Shown here in pieces: positions 35,610 to 46,070 of a stretch of 64,000 bases of DNA. Origin of the DNA: Pseudisothecium myosuroides (lineage: Eukaryota > Streptophyta > Bryopsida > Hypnales > Lembophyllaceae). Each line of letters opens with the position of its first letter. The stretch's first letter is position 1. The stretch covers positions 49,815,724 through 49,879,723 of the forward strand of contig OX637287.1 in the NCBI GenBank assembly GCA_951799445.1, read 5' to 3'. Below the pieces are notes generated by a model. That model worked only from the letters and a program-made list of their open reading frames with translations. It was not told the DNA's origin and searched no databases. The position numbers and the translations under genes were made by a program.

Positions 35610-36080
35610 TGTCAGGATTCGGAATCCAAAGCAAGAATCCAACCGATGCTTCCCAGCAAACCGCAGTCTCCACTCTCCGGGGCCCATGTGCAATCATGCA
35701 CGCACTCCAATGCTCGAGAATCATCCCTGTAATAAGACGAACGACCCAGCATCCTCCCCGAGATGGACTCTAATCAATGACCCGTATTATAATACATGCG
35801 ATTAATCAGGCACGTTGCGTACATCATAAAATGCTGAGCAAACAAGTAATCATCAGAACAAACATCTGAATCAAAGCTTGACCATTAGCGCAAAGAATCT
35901 CTGAATCATAATTTGCACTGTATTGAGAATATGTCGAGTGAGGGACAACGCCCCCCTCACAGGGCTTTATTCTTGGCGTTCATAACTAACTTAGAGTAAC
36001 CGCTTTCTGGGATGTTACTTTCCTGTTTCATCGTTTCCCCTGGTGGAATCTCGTCCAGCTGGAAGGACGCAGTCATGACA
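35610..36080 (-). repeat. 3' LTR
   Basis: Starts and ends with inverted TGTCA...TGACA. Identical in length to the 5' LTR. The pol frame runs about 124 bp into it before its stop at 35957. Confidence 0.95.
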
Positions 36081-37465
36081 TTACCTCCCCCTTTTGTGGT
36101 GTGGAGTTCATGTATTTTGTAATCTAGTGTTGGTCTTCGAGATAAGCAGTGATCGTTCCGTCCTGGTGCCTTGAGGTGAAGCCTGTGGAATTCATCAACA
36201 GCATCTGGCGCATTAAGCAAATTCCCGGCCGGTTCCCATGAATTTTCCTCTGGGCCATATCCCTCCCAAGCAACCAGGTATTGAAGTTTCTTCCACCGCC
36301 CGGCAAATCGAGAATCCAAAACTTTATCGACCTCCCACTCAATATCCCCTTCTGGAGTTACAATGGGTGGTGGCGGTCTCTGCTTGCGACCAGAGATGGT
36401 GTCAGGTCGATATTTCTCCAGTAGAGACACATGGAACACGTTATGGATACGGAGATCCTTGGGTAATTTAAGTCGATAGACTAAGTCAGACATTTTAGAA
36501 ATAATGGGAAATGGGCCCAAAAACTTGGAGGCTAGTTTTTTAGTTGGTACTGTTGTCGAAATATTATCATGACGAAGTAACACTCTGTCACCTATTTGAA
36601 AAGAAGGCTGCAATTGTACACCTCGATCATAGTTGCGCTTTGCTTGATCTCCTGCGATTTTTATCATGGTCTTGACTTCTTCATGTATCTCTTTCAAGAG
36701 CCGGACCCTATCTTCTGCTGCTGGAACACTTGAATCTGAAGGCATGGTAAACGATAGTACTGGGTGATACCCATAAGTAGCATAAAATGGTAAAAAACCT
36801 GTAGCTGAGTGGAGGGAATTATTATAGGCAAATTCTACTACCGGAAGAAGATCAGACCAGTCATCCTGTCGTCTGGTCGTGAATATGCGAAGAAACTGCT
36901 CGAGTACCTGATTCACCCTTTCAGTTTGGCCGTCTGATTGCGGATGAAAGGCTGTCGTTGGAGAAGGTTGAATGCGGAGAAGTTCAGATAGCCTTGTCAT
37001 AAATTTGGAAATGAATACCGGCCCACGGTCAGATATAATTTCCTTGGGGGTCCCATGATGTTTCCAGACGTGATGGAGGTATAAGGTAGCTGTCGCAGAA
37101 GAATCAATCGTTTCATTTGTCGAAATAAAATGCGCTAACTTGGTGTTTTTGTCGACGACCACCATAATGGAATCAAATCCATTGCTGTCAGGTAATTTAA
37201 CAATAAATTCGACCGTGATCCTTTTCCATGGTGCCTCTGCCGCCGGAATAGGTTGTAATAATCCATATCGGGTATGATGTGTCGATTTCGAACGTTGGCA
37301 TAAGTCGCACCCATCCACATAGCGATGAACATACTTATAAAGTGTGGGCCAATAGAAAGTTCTTGCAACTAGATCCACAGTCTTTGCTCGACCTTGATGG
37401 CCCGCGGCTGGGGCGTCATGTCTAGAGCGCAGTATTTGTCGTTGTATCTCTGCATCATCCGGCAC
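35957..37465 (-). pseudogene. Pol part 2: integrase with GPF module and chromodomain
   Basis: 502 codons from the first Met. Zinc-binding HHCC motif at residues 16, 23, 53 and 56. Catalytic core: second Asp at 146 (ISDRGP) and Glu at 182 (DGQTERVN), 35 residues between them as in D,D(35)E. The first acidic site, normally Asp in the xDFI motif, is Glu86 here (codon GAA). A GPF/Y-type module is near 311-322 and a classical chromodomain at about 376-430 (EWEVDKVLDSR...YLVAWEGYGPEENSWEP), which in this family steers insertion to heterochromatin marks. Same frame as RT/RNase H but separated from it by one TGA (37478-37480). The C-terminus reads through the PPT into the 3' LTR. Confidence 0.9.
36081..36095 (-). 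promoter_or_regulatory. Polypurine tract
   Basis: Sense (minus) strand AAAAGGGGGAGGTAA directly abutting the 3' LTR: the plus-strand primer of reverse transcription. It lies inside the pol reading frame. Confidence 0.85.
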
Positions 37466-37477
37466 AAAAATTGCATT

Positions 37478-39094
37478 TCAAAAATGGAGAACCCCATTGC
37501 TAATTTTGTAATCTTGAAATTGCCGACGAATGGTCGCTGGGGCTCGGTCGGGCCCATTCATGAAGAAAGCCAATATTGGCTTGAGCGTGGTATCTTCATC
37601 CATGGCCACCTTAATGTGTTCAATAATTTGAGCATCGGTCCATACCGGCTCACATGCTTCCATAGCTGCTAACCGTAATAATGGTTTGGACTCTTGTGGA
37701 GAGCCTTCTAGAACATCAGGACGCCTTGAAAGCATATCTGCACGTCCATTCAATGTCCCTGGCCGATGGTGAATTTCAAAATTGAATGCCGAGAGTTGCT
37801 CGGACCATCGAGCTTGTCGCCGGTTGAGCTGCTTGGTTGTTAAAAAATGTTCAAGGTTCTTGTGGTCGGAAATTATCCGGACCACATGTGGTGACCGTTC
37901 AAGATAAACCCGCCATTCTTGAAACGCAAGTACAATGCTCAACAATTCTTTGTCGTATATGTCGTAATTTTGCTCGGCCGGTTGCATCTTTGAGCTCCGA
38001 TAAGCGCATGGGTGTAGATGCCCATCTTCCCCTCGTTGTGATAAAATAGCTCCTGTAGCCTTATCAGAGGCGTCAATTTCCACTACAAAAGGAAGTTCGA
38101 AATTAGGGTGAATTAGCACTGGAGCCTTAGTGAAGCAAGACCGGAGTTCTTTAAATGCTTCATCCGCTAACGGGGTCCAATCAAACCGTTGATCCTTTCG
38201 TGTCAGTGACGTAAGAGGAACCGTGATTCTTGAATAATCGGAAATAAAACGGCGGTAAAAATTGGCAAATCCTAAAAAAGCTTGGACTTCCTTCACTGTC
38301 TTTGGGGTGGGCCATTCTTGAATAGCCTGGACCTTGTCTTCACACATTTCCAATCCTTTTTCTGAGACCATCATTCCCAAAAATTCCACGGAGCTTTGGT
38401 GAAATTGGCATTTTGAGGCTTTGGCATAAAGACCATGCCGATGTAAGCGTTGGAGAACTTCTCGAACAATTAATTGGTGTTCTTTTAAATCTCTTGAGAA
38501 AATGAGAATATCGTCTAAATAAATTACTACCGAGATATCCAATAGATCATAAAAAATATTCTGCATGTGGGCTTGAAAGTGGGCAGGGGCGTTGGTTAAG
38601 CCGAATGGCATTACTAAATACTCAAATAATCCATAGCAAGTTTTAAAAGCTGTTTTAAATTCATGGCCCCTTGCCATTCGCACTCGATGATAAGCTTGCC
38701 TTACATCCAATTTTGAAAATATTTTTGCACCTGGTAGGCGGTCAGTTAGATCAGGAATTAGAGGAAAGGGGTATCGATTCTTTATGGTGACCTTATTTAA
38801 GTTCCTATAGTCCATACACACTCGGATGGACCCGTCCTTCTTTCGGGCGAACACGATGGGAGCCGAGACCGGGGACTTGGAGCATCGAATCCAACCCTTG
38901 CCTAAATTTTCTTCCAGATATCGTCGAAGTTCTTCCAACTCTACCGGGGACATAGGCCGCAACCCCGTATTACGGGGTTCTTGTCCCTCCTTGAAGTCTA
39001 TCTTCATATCCGACCCACTATGATTGGGTAATTCATTGGAGGATTTTTCTCTGAAAACCTCTCGTAAATCATGATATTCCTGTGGAATTTGCTA
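37478..39094 (-). pseudogene. Pol part 1: reverse transcriptase and RNase H
   Basis: 509 codons from the Met at 39007. RT palm: FSKLD (Asp101) and YLDD (163-166), the catalytic Asp set, all present. RNase H acidic residues: Asp312 (EIDAS), Glu354 (KELLS), Asp381 (SDHKN) and Asp424 (RADMLSRR). It ends at an in-frame TGA, and integrase resumes four codons later in the same frame. Upstream, the frame is closed by a TAG (39092-39094); the 115 codons before that (to 39436) are in the same frame and form the protease-RT linker. Catalytically this is the best-preserved part of the element. Confidence 0.9.
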
Positions 39095-39399
39095 AGCAAG
39101 TTGCTCCTCAACATTGTTTCCGTCAGCCAATTCTGACACTTCCAGTACATACAATTCAGCTTGCTTTGCCGATAGACGGAATGCTGCTGCAGACACCCAG
39201 GCATGTTTTGGCGTGGGGAGTCGAGACTGGACAGCCTGTTTCCTTGGAGTTAGCCGGTCAGCCTTGGGGAAGATCTGTTGGCCCAACCCCTGTCGCTCAT
39301 CAGACAAGGGCCCCACTCCCCGATAACCTGCAGTGGATTCCTTCTCCCCAGGCTGCATCCTCGAAGCTACATCAAGCGGCCTTCCTTCCTCGGCGTGAA

Positions 39400-39993
39400 T
39401 CAAGGGATGACGTCGGGATTCCCTCGGTCCATCCATCTCTGGGGCCTTGAGACTGGCATCGCTAAAGATTCCCTTGGCTTGGTCGTCGTTGGCTTTGAGA
39501 CTGGTATCGATGGGCTCCGGCAGTGTTGATGGCAGTACCGTGAGTTGAAAATCACTTCATTTCGGGACCATCGAATTGTAGGGTCGTGAACAACAAGCCA
39601 TGGCGTTCCCAAAATACAAGGATAGCGGCCTGTATTTGTGAGATCGGCCACAATGATCTCGTGGTGACTCCCCACTGTCAGCTCAAACTTTGCTTCATGG
39701 GTGATAAGCCCAAAATTAATTACTCTGCCGTCTATGACCCGAACCTCCTGAGGAGTCGACTTAGGCCGTACCTCTGCTCTACACTGTCGAGCAAAGTCGT
39801 GATGCATAAACACTCCGGTAGCACCCGAGTCGATCAGGGTGATTGCTGCGAGCGAGTTGATTCGTGCGTCCAACGTGAGATGCGATCTCGGCTCCATGGT
39901 AGCACGCAGATAGTGTGGCGCTGTGATTCCGCCTGGTTGTCGAAATTGCTCAGATGTAACAGCCCCGTCAACGAGGTCCCACTTCGAGATCAT
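39400..39993 (-). pseudogene. Retropepsin (aspartic protease)
   Basis: Frame of 197 codons with the catalytic LIDSGAT motif (Asp55) and a second conserved block GTPWLVVHDPTIRW (ILGxxW-type end of retropepsins). It cleaves Gag-Pol in active elements. It lies in a different frame from both gag and RT: the switch to the RT frame must occur near 39400-39436 and the switch from gag near 39990-40040. Confidence 0.85.
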
Positions 39994-40037
39994 GCTGGCT
40001 GCCGTTTGAGGCGCGCCCGGGTACCGAATAAATGGCT

Positions 40038-41006
40038 TCAGTCCCGGGCTCGACCTTTTCCCGAGTCACTGACCCCACCCTCTTCTTCTCCTATAATTGC
40101 AAGGGAAAATGGTTTAGAAGGATTAGTGGGACACCTTGCTCGCACATGCCCATGTAATCCACAGCCCCAACACCTTCCTTGCTTTTGATATTCCAGGCGG
40201 TCCGCCGCCGTCTTTGCCATAGCGGTCGTCGCAGCGACGGCATCAATCTCCATTGGTACTGGCCTTGAACTCCCTGGTGTCGCTTGGAAGCGCTCAACAT
40301 GACCTTGTGGATGCGAAGATGGGACAGATGGAACAGATGGACGTCGATTTTGGCGTCGAGACCACAAGCGTTCATCAATCCGTGAGGCCATTGCCATCCA
40401 TTCATGAAGGCGACACGGTTGGCTTTCCGCGGTGGCAACCGAATCAAGAATTTCTTCCTTTAATCCTCCACGAAATCGTGCCATCAAACTTGGTTCGTTC
40501 CAATCAACTTGGGCGGCATTTTCATTAAACATGGAAATATAAGTTGCTACCGACCCCGTTTGTTGGATTCTTCCAAGGCGATCCTCCGCCGTACTCTTGC
40601 GATCAATATCTCCATAAACAGCGATAACAGCTTCTCGAAAAGCATTATAATCGACCAATAATTCATGAGGCCGTCCTTCGTCCAAAGCTTGAAGGATCGG
40701 CATTGCCCAGTTTTGTGTTGCGCCACTCATATAGGAGAGTGCATAAGCAATTTTATCTTCGTCATGACGATAGGACCATGGCTTACCTCGGAACACCAAG
40801 CGAAGTTGGGCAAACCATTTGTATACTTCTCCGCCTTTCTTTCCAGTAAATCTTTCAGATGTCGTCACCTTTGACTCCCGTCCCTCACCTTGGAAGCATG
40901 GGCAGTCTGAGACTCGACATAATGTCAGGATTCGGAATCCAAAGCAAGAATCCAACCGATGCTTCCCAGTAAACCGCAGTCTCCACTCTCCGGGGCCCAT
41001 GTGCAA
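40038..41006 (-). pseudogene. Gag with CCHC zinc knuckle
   Basis: 322 codons. A retrotransposon Gag domain spans about residues 60-190 (blocks FTGKKGGEVYKWFAQLRL, ATQNWAMP, FNENAAQVDW, FRGGLKEEI); a CCHC knuckle CWGCGLHGHVRARC is at about 279-292. The first Met of this frame (41006) lies inside the 5' LTR. An ATG sits at 40918-40920, two bases past the LTR, in another frame that meets a stop after 11 codons, so a one-base indel near the start of gag is likely. Confidence 0.9.
40912..40921 (-). promoter_or_regulatory. Putative self-priming site (no tRNA PBS)
   Basis: No TGG-starting, tRNA-complementary PBS follows the 5' LTR. Instead the sense-strand 10-mer TATGTCGAGT, one base inside the LTR end, is exactly complementary to ACTCGACATA within the LTR (41243-41252 and 35930-35939), about 32 nt downstream of a TATA-like GAATAAAG, where the mRNA 5' end is expected. 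This is the arrangement used by Tf1-type self-priming elements. Confidence 0.6.
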
Positions 41007-41393
41007 TCATGCACTCACTCCAATGCTTGAGAATCATCCTTATAATAAGACAAACAACCCAGCATCCTCCCCGAGATGGACTCTAATCAATGACCCGTAT
41101 TATAATACATGCGATTAATCAGGCACGTTGCGTACATCATAAAATACTGAGCAAACGAGTAATCATCAGAACAAACTTCTGAATCAAAGCTTGACCATTA
41201 GCGCAAAGAATCTCTGAATCATAATTTACACTGTATTGAGAATATGTCGAGTGAGGGACAACGCCCCCCTCACAGGGCTTTATTCTTGGCGTTCATAACT
41301 AACTTAGAGTAACCGCTTCCTGGGACGTTACTTTCTTGTTTCATCGTTTCCCCTGGTGGAATCTCGTCCAGCTGGAAGGACGCAGTCATGACA
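40923..41393 (-). repeat. 5' LTR
   Basis: TG...CA ends. Read on the sense strand: U3 about 141 bp, then the inferred transcription start at about 41252, then R/U5. A TATA-like GAATAAAG lies about 32 bp upstream of that point. Confidence 0.95.
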
Positions 41394-41449
41394 GGGACGA
41401 AAATATTGTTGCCCCCTTTTGTTTCCATACAAACGCCTCCATTTTCAAA

Positions 41450-42184
41450 CACTTTTTCATAATTTTTATGCAATTCTTGCATCATTGCATTCCTCTGCAA
41501 TCTTGATCATGCATACCAAATTTCAACTTCAAAAAACAATTAAAATTCCATTTTTGGTGAATTTTTGAAGTCATTTTCATGGTTTTACATGCCATAATTC
41601 ATTGAAAAACATTGTTAATGAATCTTTTAAATTCTATTGCGGAGATATGTAGGACACATCCATACGCACATCTTACCTTCAACAAGCATCTCCAAAAAAG
41701 CTTTACAATCCCCCCTACGAAGAGTTCAATATGAAGTGTTGTATGACCATACTTTGTGAAATAGATATCTTTGTTATTTAAACTTGGCATCGTAACTAAT
41801 TTTGTACATTCGAGCATGATGGTAGAATTGTCTTGCCAAAATCTTAATATAATAAAAAGATATCTATTTTTCAAAATTAGGACATTGTCAACCAAATATT
41901 GAATTCTTCATAGAGGGAATTGTAAATTTTTTTTGGAGATGCTTGTTGAAGGAAAGATGTACGTATAGATGTTTCCTACATATTTCCGCAATAGAATTTA
42001 AAAAATTCATTAAATTTCAACGAATTATGTTTTTCAATGAATTATGGCATGTAAAACCATGAAAATTGACTTTAAAAATTCACTCAAAATGGAATTTTAA
42101 TTGTTTTTTGAAGTTGAAATTTGGTTGCATAATCAAGATTGCATAGGAATGCAATGATGCAAGAATTGCATAAAAATTATGAAA
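41450..42184. repeat. Long-TIR foldback transposon, copy 1
   Basis: Arms of about 330 bp in inverted order, from CATAATTTTTATGCAATTC at the left to the inverse at 42150-42174; inner blocks include GGTTTTACATG and AGCATCTCCAAAAAA. Homologous to 52265-53272. Long TIRs without coding capacity recall Mutator-like MITEs; no target duplication could be fixed. Confidence 0.85.
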
Positions 42185-42188
42185 AATA

Positions 42189-42375
42189 AGGTAGGAGGTC
42201 ATGAAATTCAACAGGCTCTAAAATTGCCCACCCTACTCAAATATACATTGCTTGTACATGTTGCTTTTTCATAGCCTTCAGCGATGTACAAACAGTGTAC
42301 ATTTTAGGGGGTGGGCGATTTCAGAGCCCTATGCCACTTCAATTTCAAAATTTCATAACTAATTCTAGAAAGTAA
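42189..42375. mobile_element. Truncated AGGTAGGAGG MITE
   Basis: Left terminus AGGTAGGAGGTCATG after a TA, then the family blocks ATTTCAAAATTTCATAACTA; no right terminus. It directly abuts the foldback. Confidence 0.65.
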
Positions 42376-44261
42376 AGATGGTATGTTAAGATGGGGAATT
42401 TTATTTTATTTATATAAATTTGATGTTTAGAGATTTCAATCCTATAATGTATTCATGCAAATGATTCAATTTTTTCACATCTTTAAATATGCTAATTATT
42501 TACGACTTATAGAAGACATATGATTTTGATACCTTCCTTGAGTAAATTCACTTATTTTAAATGAAAGAATACAAGCTACTAAAATTTCAATCAAATTTGA
42601 TTAGCCTATAACTATAAGCATCTCAAATTTCAAAGTTTCAAAACTCAAGCATTTTAGAGACATTTTGGATCAGAAATGGATGACATTCACAAGATCCAAA
42701 AAATACAATAGTCTAGCAAAATATCTCATGCTATCTAGTTTGCGATGACGTGATTTATTGAGAATGTGTGTATAAAATCTAGAGTTGTGATACATTAGGG
42801 CTATAATACATTGCTTTTAATTATGAAATCAATCACAAACACGTAATTCTATGTATATATATATTAAAATATTCAATATTAATAAGCATATAAACCATTG
42901 TAGAAGCAAAACTATTTGCTTAATTATAATATGACTCTATCTCAACAAATTAACATTAGTTCGTTCATTGTTCAAATTTTGCACAATGACTTTGAGAGGA
43001 TTAAAAAGTTGAAATTAATATAGATTGACATAAATATTTGATGTACAAAATTGTAAGATATCATATATGAATATAAAATATAAAAATATAAAATAATGAC
43101 TTTGGCTTCATGTAGTTGATATTGAGGACAAATTAGATAAGGAACTACATTTCCAATTATTGTAGCTGTGTAGCATTGAAATGCTTTTTGTATGGAAGTT
43201 ATACTCAAACTTTCTCTCATTCACCATAAGTGGCCTAATATTGACAAATTAAAGCTAAACTTTGAGTAAGTATGGCCTTATTGTATGATCTTGCCTTTTG
43301 AAAGAAAGGCCTATTTAACTTTGTGACATTCATTGAACATTTAAATTTATAAAAGTTCTATTTTGTCCTTCCTAAGCCAATAAAATTTCACCCTTATTTT
43401 TCAATTGTTAAAAAATAATTTCTAGCCAATTTATTGATTCTATACTTTTAAAACAAATTTTGGAATTCTCAAATATTTAGATTAGATATCCGTATTACAT
43501 GCAACTTTTACCTTTTTACCTAGTTCCAAATATAATTAGAACAAAACAAAAGGCCCAAACTTCCTCTGGACTAAGATAGAAAAACCTATTACCATTGGCT
43601 TCACAATTCTGTCACTAGAACTCCCGAATGTAGTTGCCTGACTGAAGGCCCAATTTTGTCCAAAAAACATCCAAATTCATTAGCTTTTTATAACAAAATC
43701 AAAGCATTTTATGACAACAAGGGATAAATGTGTAACTCCATTAATGATAAATACTTAGTACTTGACTTGGTGGTTATGAATTGTTTATGGAACGTTTATG
43801 ACTCTAGTCTATGACGGTTTTGTAATTTTAGGGCAAACCACTTCAAAAATTCACAGAAATTACAATTTTTAATTGGATAATTATAATTCCACTTGGATTT
43901 GATTTGTGAAACATGTGCACACCTCTGAAAAATATGAGCCCCTCTTGGCGTTGGCTCCAATATATTCAGATTGCAAATTAGGCTTCTCTACCTTACTTAT
44001 TCTATTGACTAGATATTCAATTCTAAGATATCCTTGATAGCAACAAAAGCACCTTGCAAGTACAACAACCCAAATAACCAAACTTAACTTAAAATGTAAT
44101 TACTAGATCCTTTAGAAAAATAAATAAAAAATAAATTTTGCTTAGGTATAAAGTAATTACACCTAAAAATATTTGAATATTCATCTATAGTAAGCATATT
44201 TCTTATCATTAAACAATCTTAGTTTATTTAGGTCCCATCAACAAATAGAAAAAACCTATAC
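42376..44261. other. AT-rich intergenic, no gene seen
   Basis: No supported frame, repeat boundary or RNA gene. Confidence 0.5.
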
Positions 44262-44510
44262 CTTAAATGACGTTGTTTGTTTTGTTATAGTGAAATCTTT
44301 AGAACTATGCATCCCCCAGTCGCATTCTTTGCACATTCTTTGTGCAGTGAGAAAGCTCTTTGCGAGGAGGGATGCACAAACTTTGTTTTGTGGCATTTTG
44401 ACTCGTGGCAAAAAAGATCTTGAATTTTGAAGTTTTTATAAACTAAAAAATCATATTTATTTTTAATTATTATACTATTGCACAAGGCATACTAGTATTA
44501 TATTATCTTA
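44262..44510 (+). repeat. Dispersed ~250-bp repeat, copy 4
   Basis: Blocks TTGTTTGTTTTGTTATAGTG, GAGGAGGGATGCACAAACTT and TTTTGTGGCATTTTGACTCG in the order of copies 1 and 2. Confidence 0.65.
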
Positions 44511-44691
44511 ACATGTGTCTTTTAGATACCAAATGAATAAATTATGAGTTTTCTAATTGTTTAGTGTAGATGTATCTCAAAATTGATCATAGATTCTCAT
44601 GTTCATAAAATGCATATTTTTTACGCAAGAATCTATAAGGGGCTCATTTGCAAGACAGTTGCAAATAGGGTTGCAAATAGGCATTAGAGAG

Positions 44692-44826
44692 AATTTGGGC
44701 CCTCTAAAGGGCCGCGAGTTCCCGCGAGTTCCCATGAGTTGTCCACAAGTTTTGAATAGTTCCTGACTGCTAAAACTGCGCCACCGCAGCAGGGTGACGT
44801 GGTCGGGACTCGGCCACATCAGATTT

Positions 44827-44857
<31 letters not shown>

Positions 44858-44959
44858 AAATATATTTTTCGGACAGCTCATACCACTATTCATAGCATGG
44901 GGACAGATTGGGGAACGGGCCTGAAACGGCCCTTTCTTGGCCCCAAATCCCTTCTAATG
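44692..44959. mobile_element. MITE, CATTAGA(A)G family, with poly-T core
   Basis: Left CATTAGAGAGAATTTGGGCC; right inverse GGCCCCAAATCCCTTCTAATG. It has a 26-T run at 44832-44857. Central GC-rich side blocks (TGACGTGGTCGGGACTCGG) and an A/T core as in 52756-53059. Confidence 0.75.
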
Positions 44960-45219
44960 TGTGGTTCGCTTGTTGTAGAATTTACTAAGCCATTGGTCCT
45001 TCATGTTGGGGAACTTTTACGTATAGGGCAATGCTTGACAATAAGGGACATTGCTTGATGTAAATTACTGCAGGAAATCAACAAAATTGGATGAATAGTC
45101 GGGATGAGGATTTGATTTTGGATGTAAAATCTGTAATGCCCAATTATGGGGACAAACTTGCAAAATTGGACATTACAGCGTAGAACCCGCCCAGGAAATG
45201 AACGTAGGATGTTAAATTA

Positions 45220-45468
45220 GTCGCACGAAGTGGGACTAGTAGGGTGAAAATGCAAAAATTGGGGGATAAATGTGAAAAAATCACCCCCTATTTTGTATTG
45301 TTCTTGTCCTATGTTTGGAAATCTCCTATCTTCTGATGTGGAGCCTCTGATAGCAAATATGAATTCAGAATTTGCAAAAAAATTCATGTGTGAAAAAAAA
45401 AAATTCATGCGTTTTCCAAGGGGGTAAAATTCCTACATTTTCACCCTGTTGGTCTCACTTTGTGAGAC
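45220..45468. mobile_element. MITE-like inverted-terminal element (249 bp)
   Basis: Left GTCGCACGAAGTGGGACTAG, right (reverse complement) GTCTCACAAAGTGAGACCAA, each followed by an AGGGTGAAAATG block. Target duplication not clear. Confidence 0.65.
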
Positions 45469-45514
45469 GGGTCTAAATGCATTTTCTGTGAGTGGTTTAC
45501 ATATTGCTGTGACC

Positions 45515-45518
<4 letters not shown>

Positions 45519-45557
<39 letters not shown>
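45519..45557. repeat. Poly-T tract (39 nt)
   Basis: Uninterrupted T run about 230 bp before the promoter region of the splicing-factor gene. It may be a retroposition scar, but no element is attached. Confidence 0.9.
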
Positions 45558-45558
<1 letters not shown>

Positions 45559-45789
45559 AGAAGTGTTGAAGTGGCAACATACGAGAAAATGATGTAGCCA
45601 AATATTTTAGTATTCATCTATATTTTGGATAGAACTATCTTTTCATCCACATATTTGGATGAGTTTTGTTTAAAATTGGCAATTTCATCCAAAATTTTAA
45701 AAAAAATTAGAGAAATTTGGCATTATCATCCAATTTTTCTTCAAATTTTTCCTATAGGCTTGATGCAGCCCATTTTTTGTTGAGGCATT

Positions 45790-46066
45790 TGGGCCTCATA
45801 AGGCCCAAAAAACACACACTGGCTGTGACGTCGAGTCCAAGACTCCGCTTCCAAGACCTGATTCCAAGTCACCACCATCGAGGACTTGAACCAAGTCCAA
45901 GACTCCGCTTCCAAGACCTGATTCCAACTTTCCTTTCATTCTTTCAACTCGGCCACCTCTTCGCAGGTTGTTTGGCATTTCTAGGGTTTCCCTCCACCAT
46001 AGCCAGTTTCTTTGTGAAGGCGTTGTTTGCTTGATCGGGGAGTGAGATCCTTTCTTGTTAGGGTTT
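45790..46066 (+). promoter_or_regulatory. Promoter/5' UTR of the CWC21-like gene
   Basis: Inverted pair of site II elements, TGGGCC (45790-45795) and GGCCCA (45802-45807), and a telo-box-type TTAGGGTTT ending 4 bp before the ATG (46058-46066). This combination is common in plant housekeeping genes for RNA and ribosome metabolism. Between them a segment is duplicated with a 60-bp period (45834-45928). Confidence 0.65.
45834..45928. repeat. 60-bp-period duplication in the 5' leader
   Basis: The block AGTCCAAGACTCCGCTTCC... (about 35 bp) occurs twice, exactly 60 bp apart. Confidence 0.9.
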
Positions 46067-46070
46067 CAAA

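Larger units (their letters stand above)
35605..41398 (-). mobile_element. Ty3/gypsy chromovirus, complete but disabled (Tcn1-like)
   Basis: Minus-strand element: 5' LTR 40923-41393, 3' LTR 35610-36080 (471 bp each), direct 5-bp duplication GGGAC at 35605-35609 and 41394-41398. Order gag, protease, RT, RNase H, integrase, chromodomain is the Ty3/gypsy chromovirus layout. The RT/RNase H wording (DHKNLEHF...NRRQARW) and integrase resemble fungal/Tcn1-type elements more than typical angiosperm ones. By eye the LTRs differ at about 14 of 471 positions, nearly all transitions, so the insertion is not brand new. Coding damage: gag, protease and RT lie in three frames, there are two in-frame stops, and one catalytic residue is changed. 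Confidence 0.95.

Noticed and set aside
39586..40188. 200-codon plus-strand frame
   Set aside because: Shadow of gag/protease of the minus-strand chromovirus.
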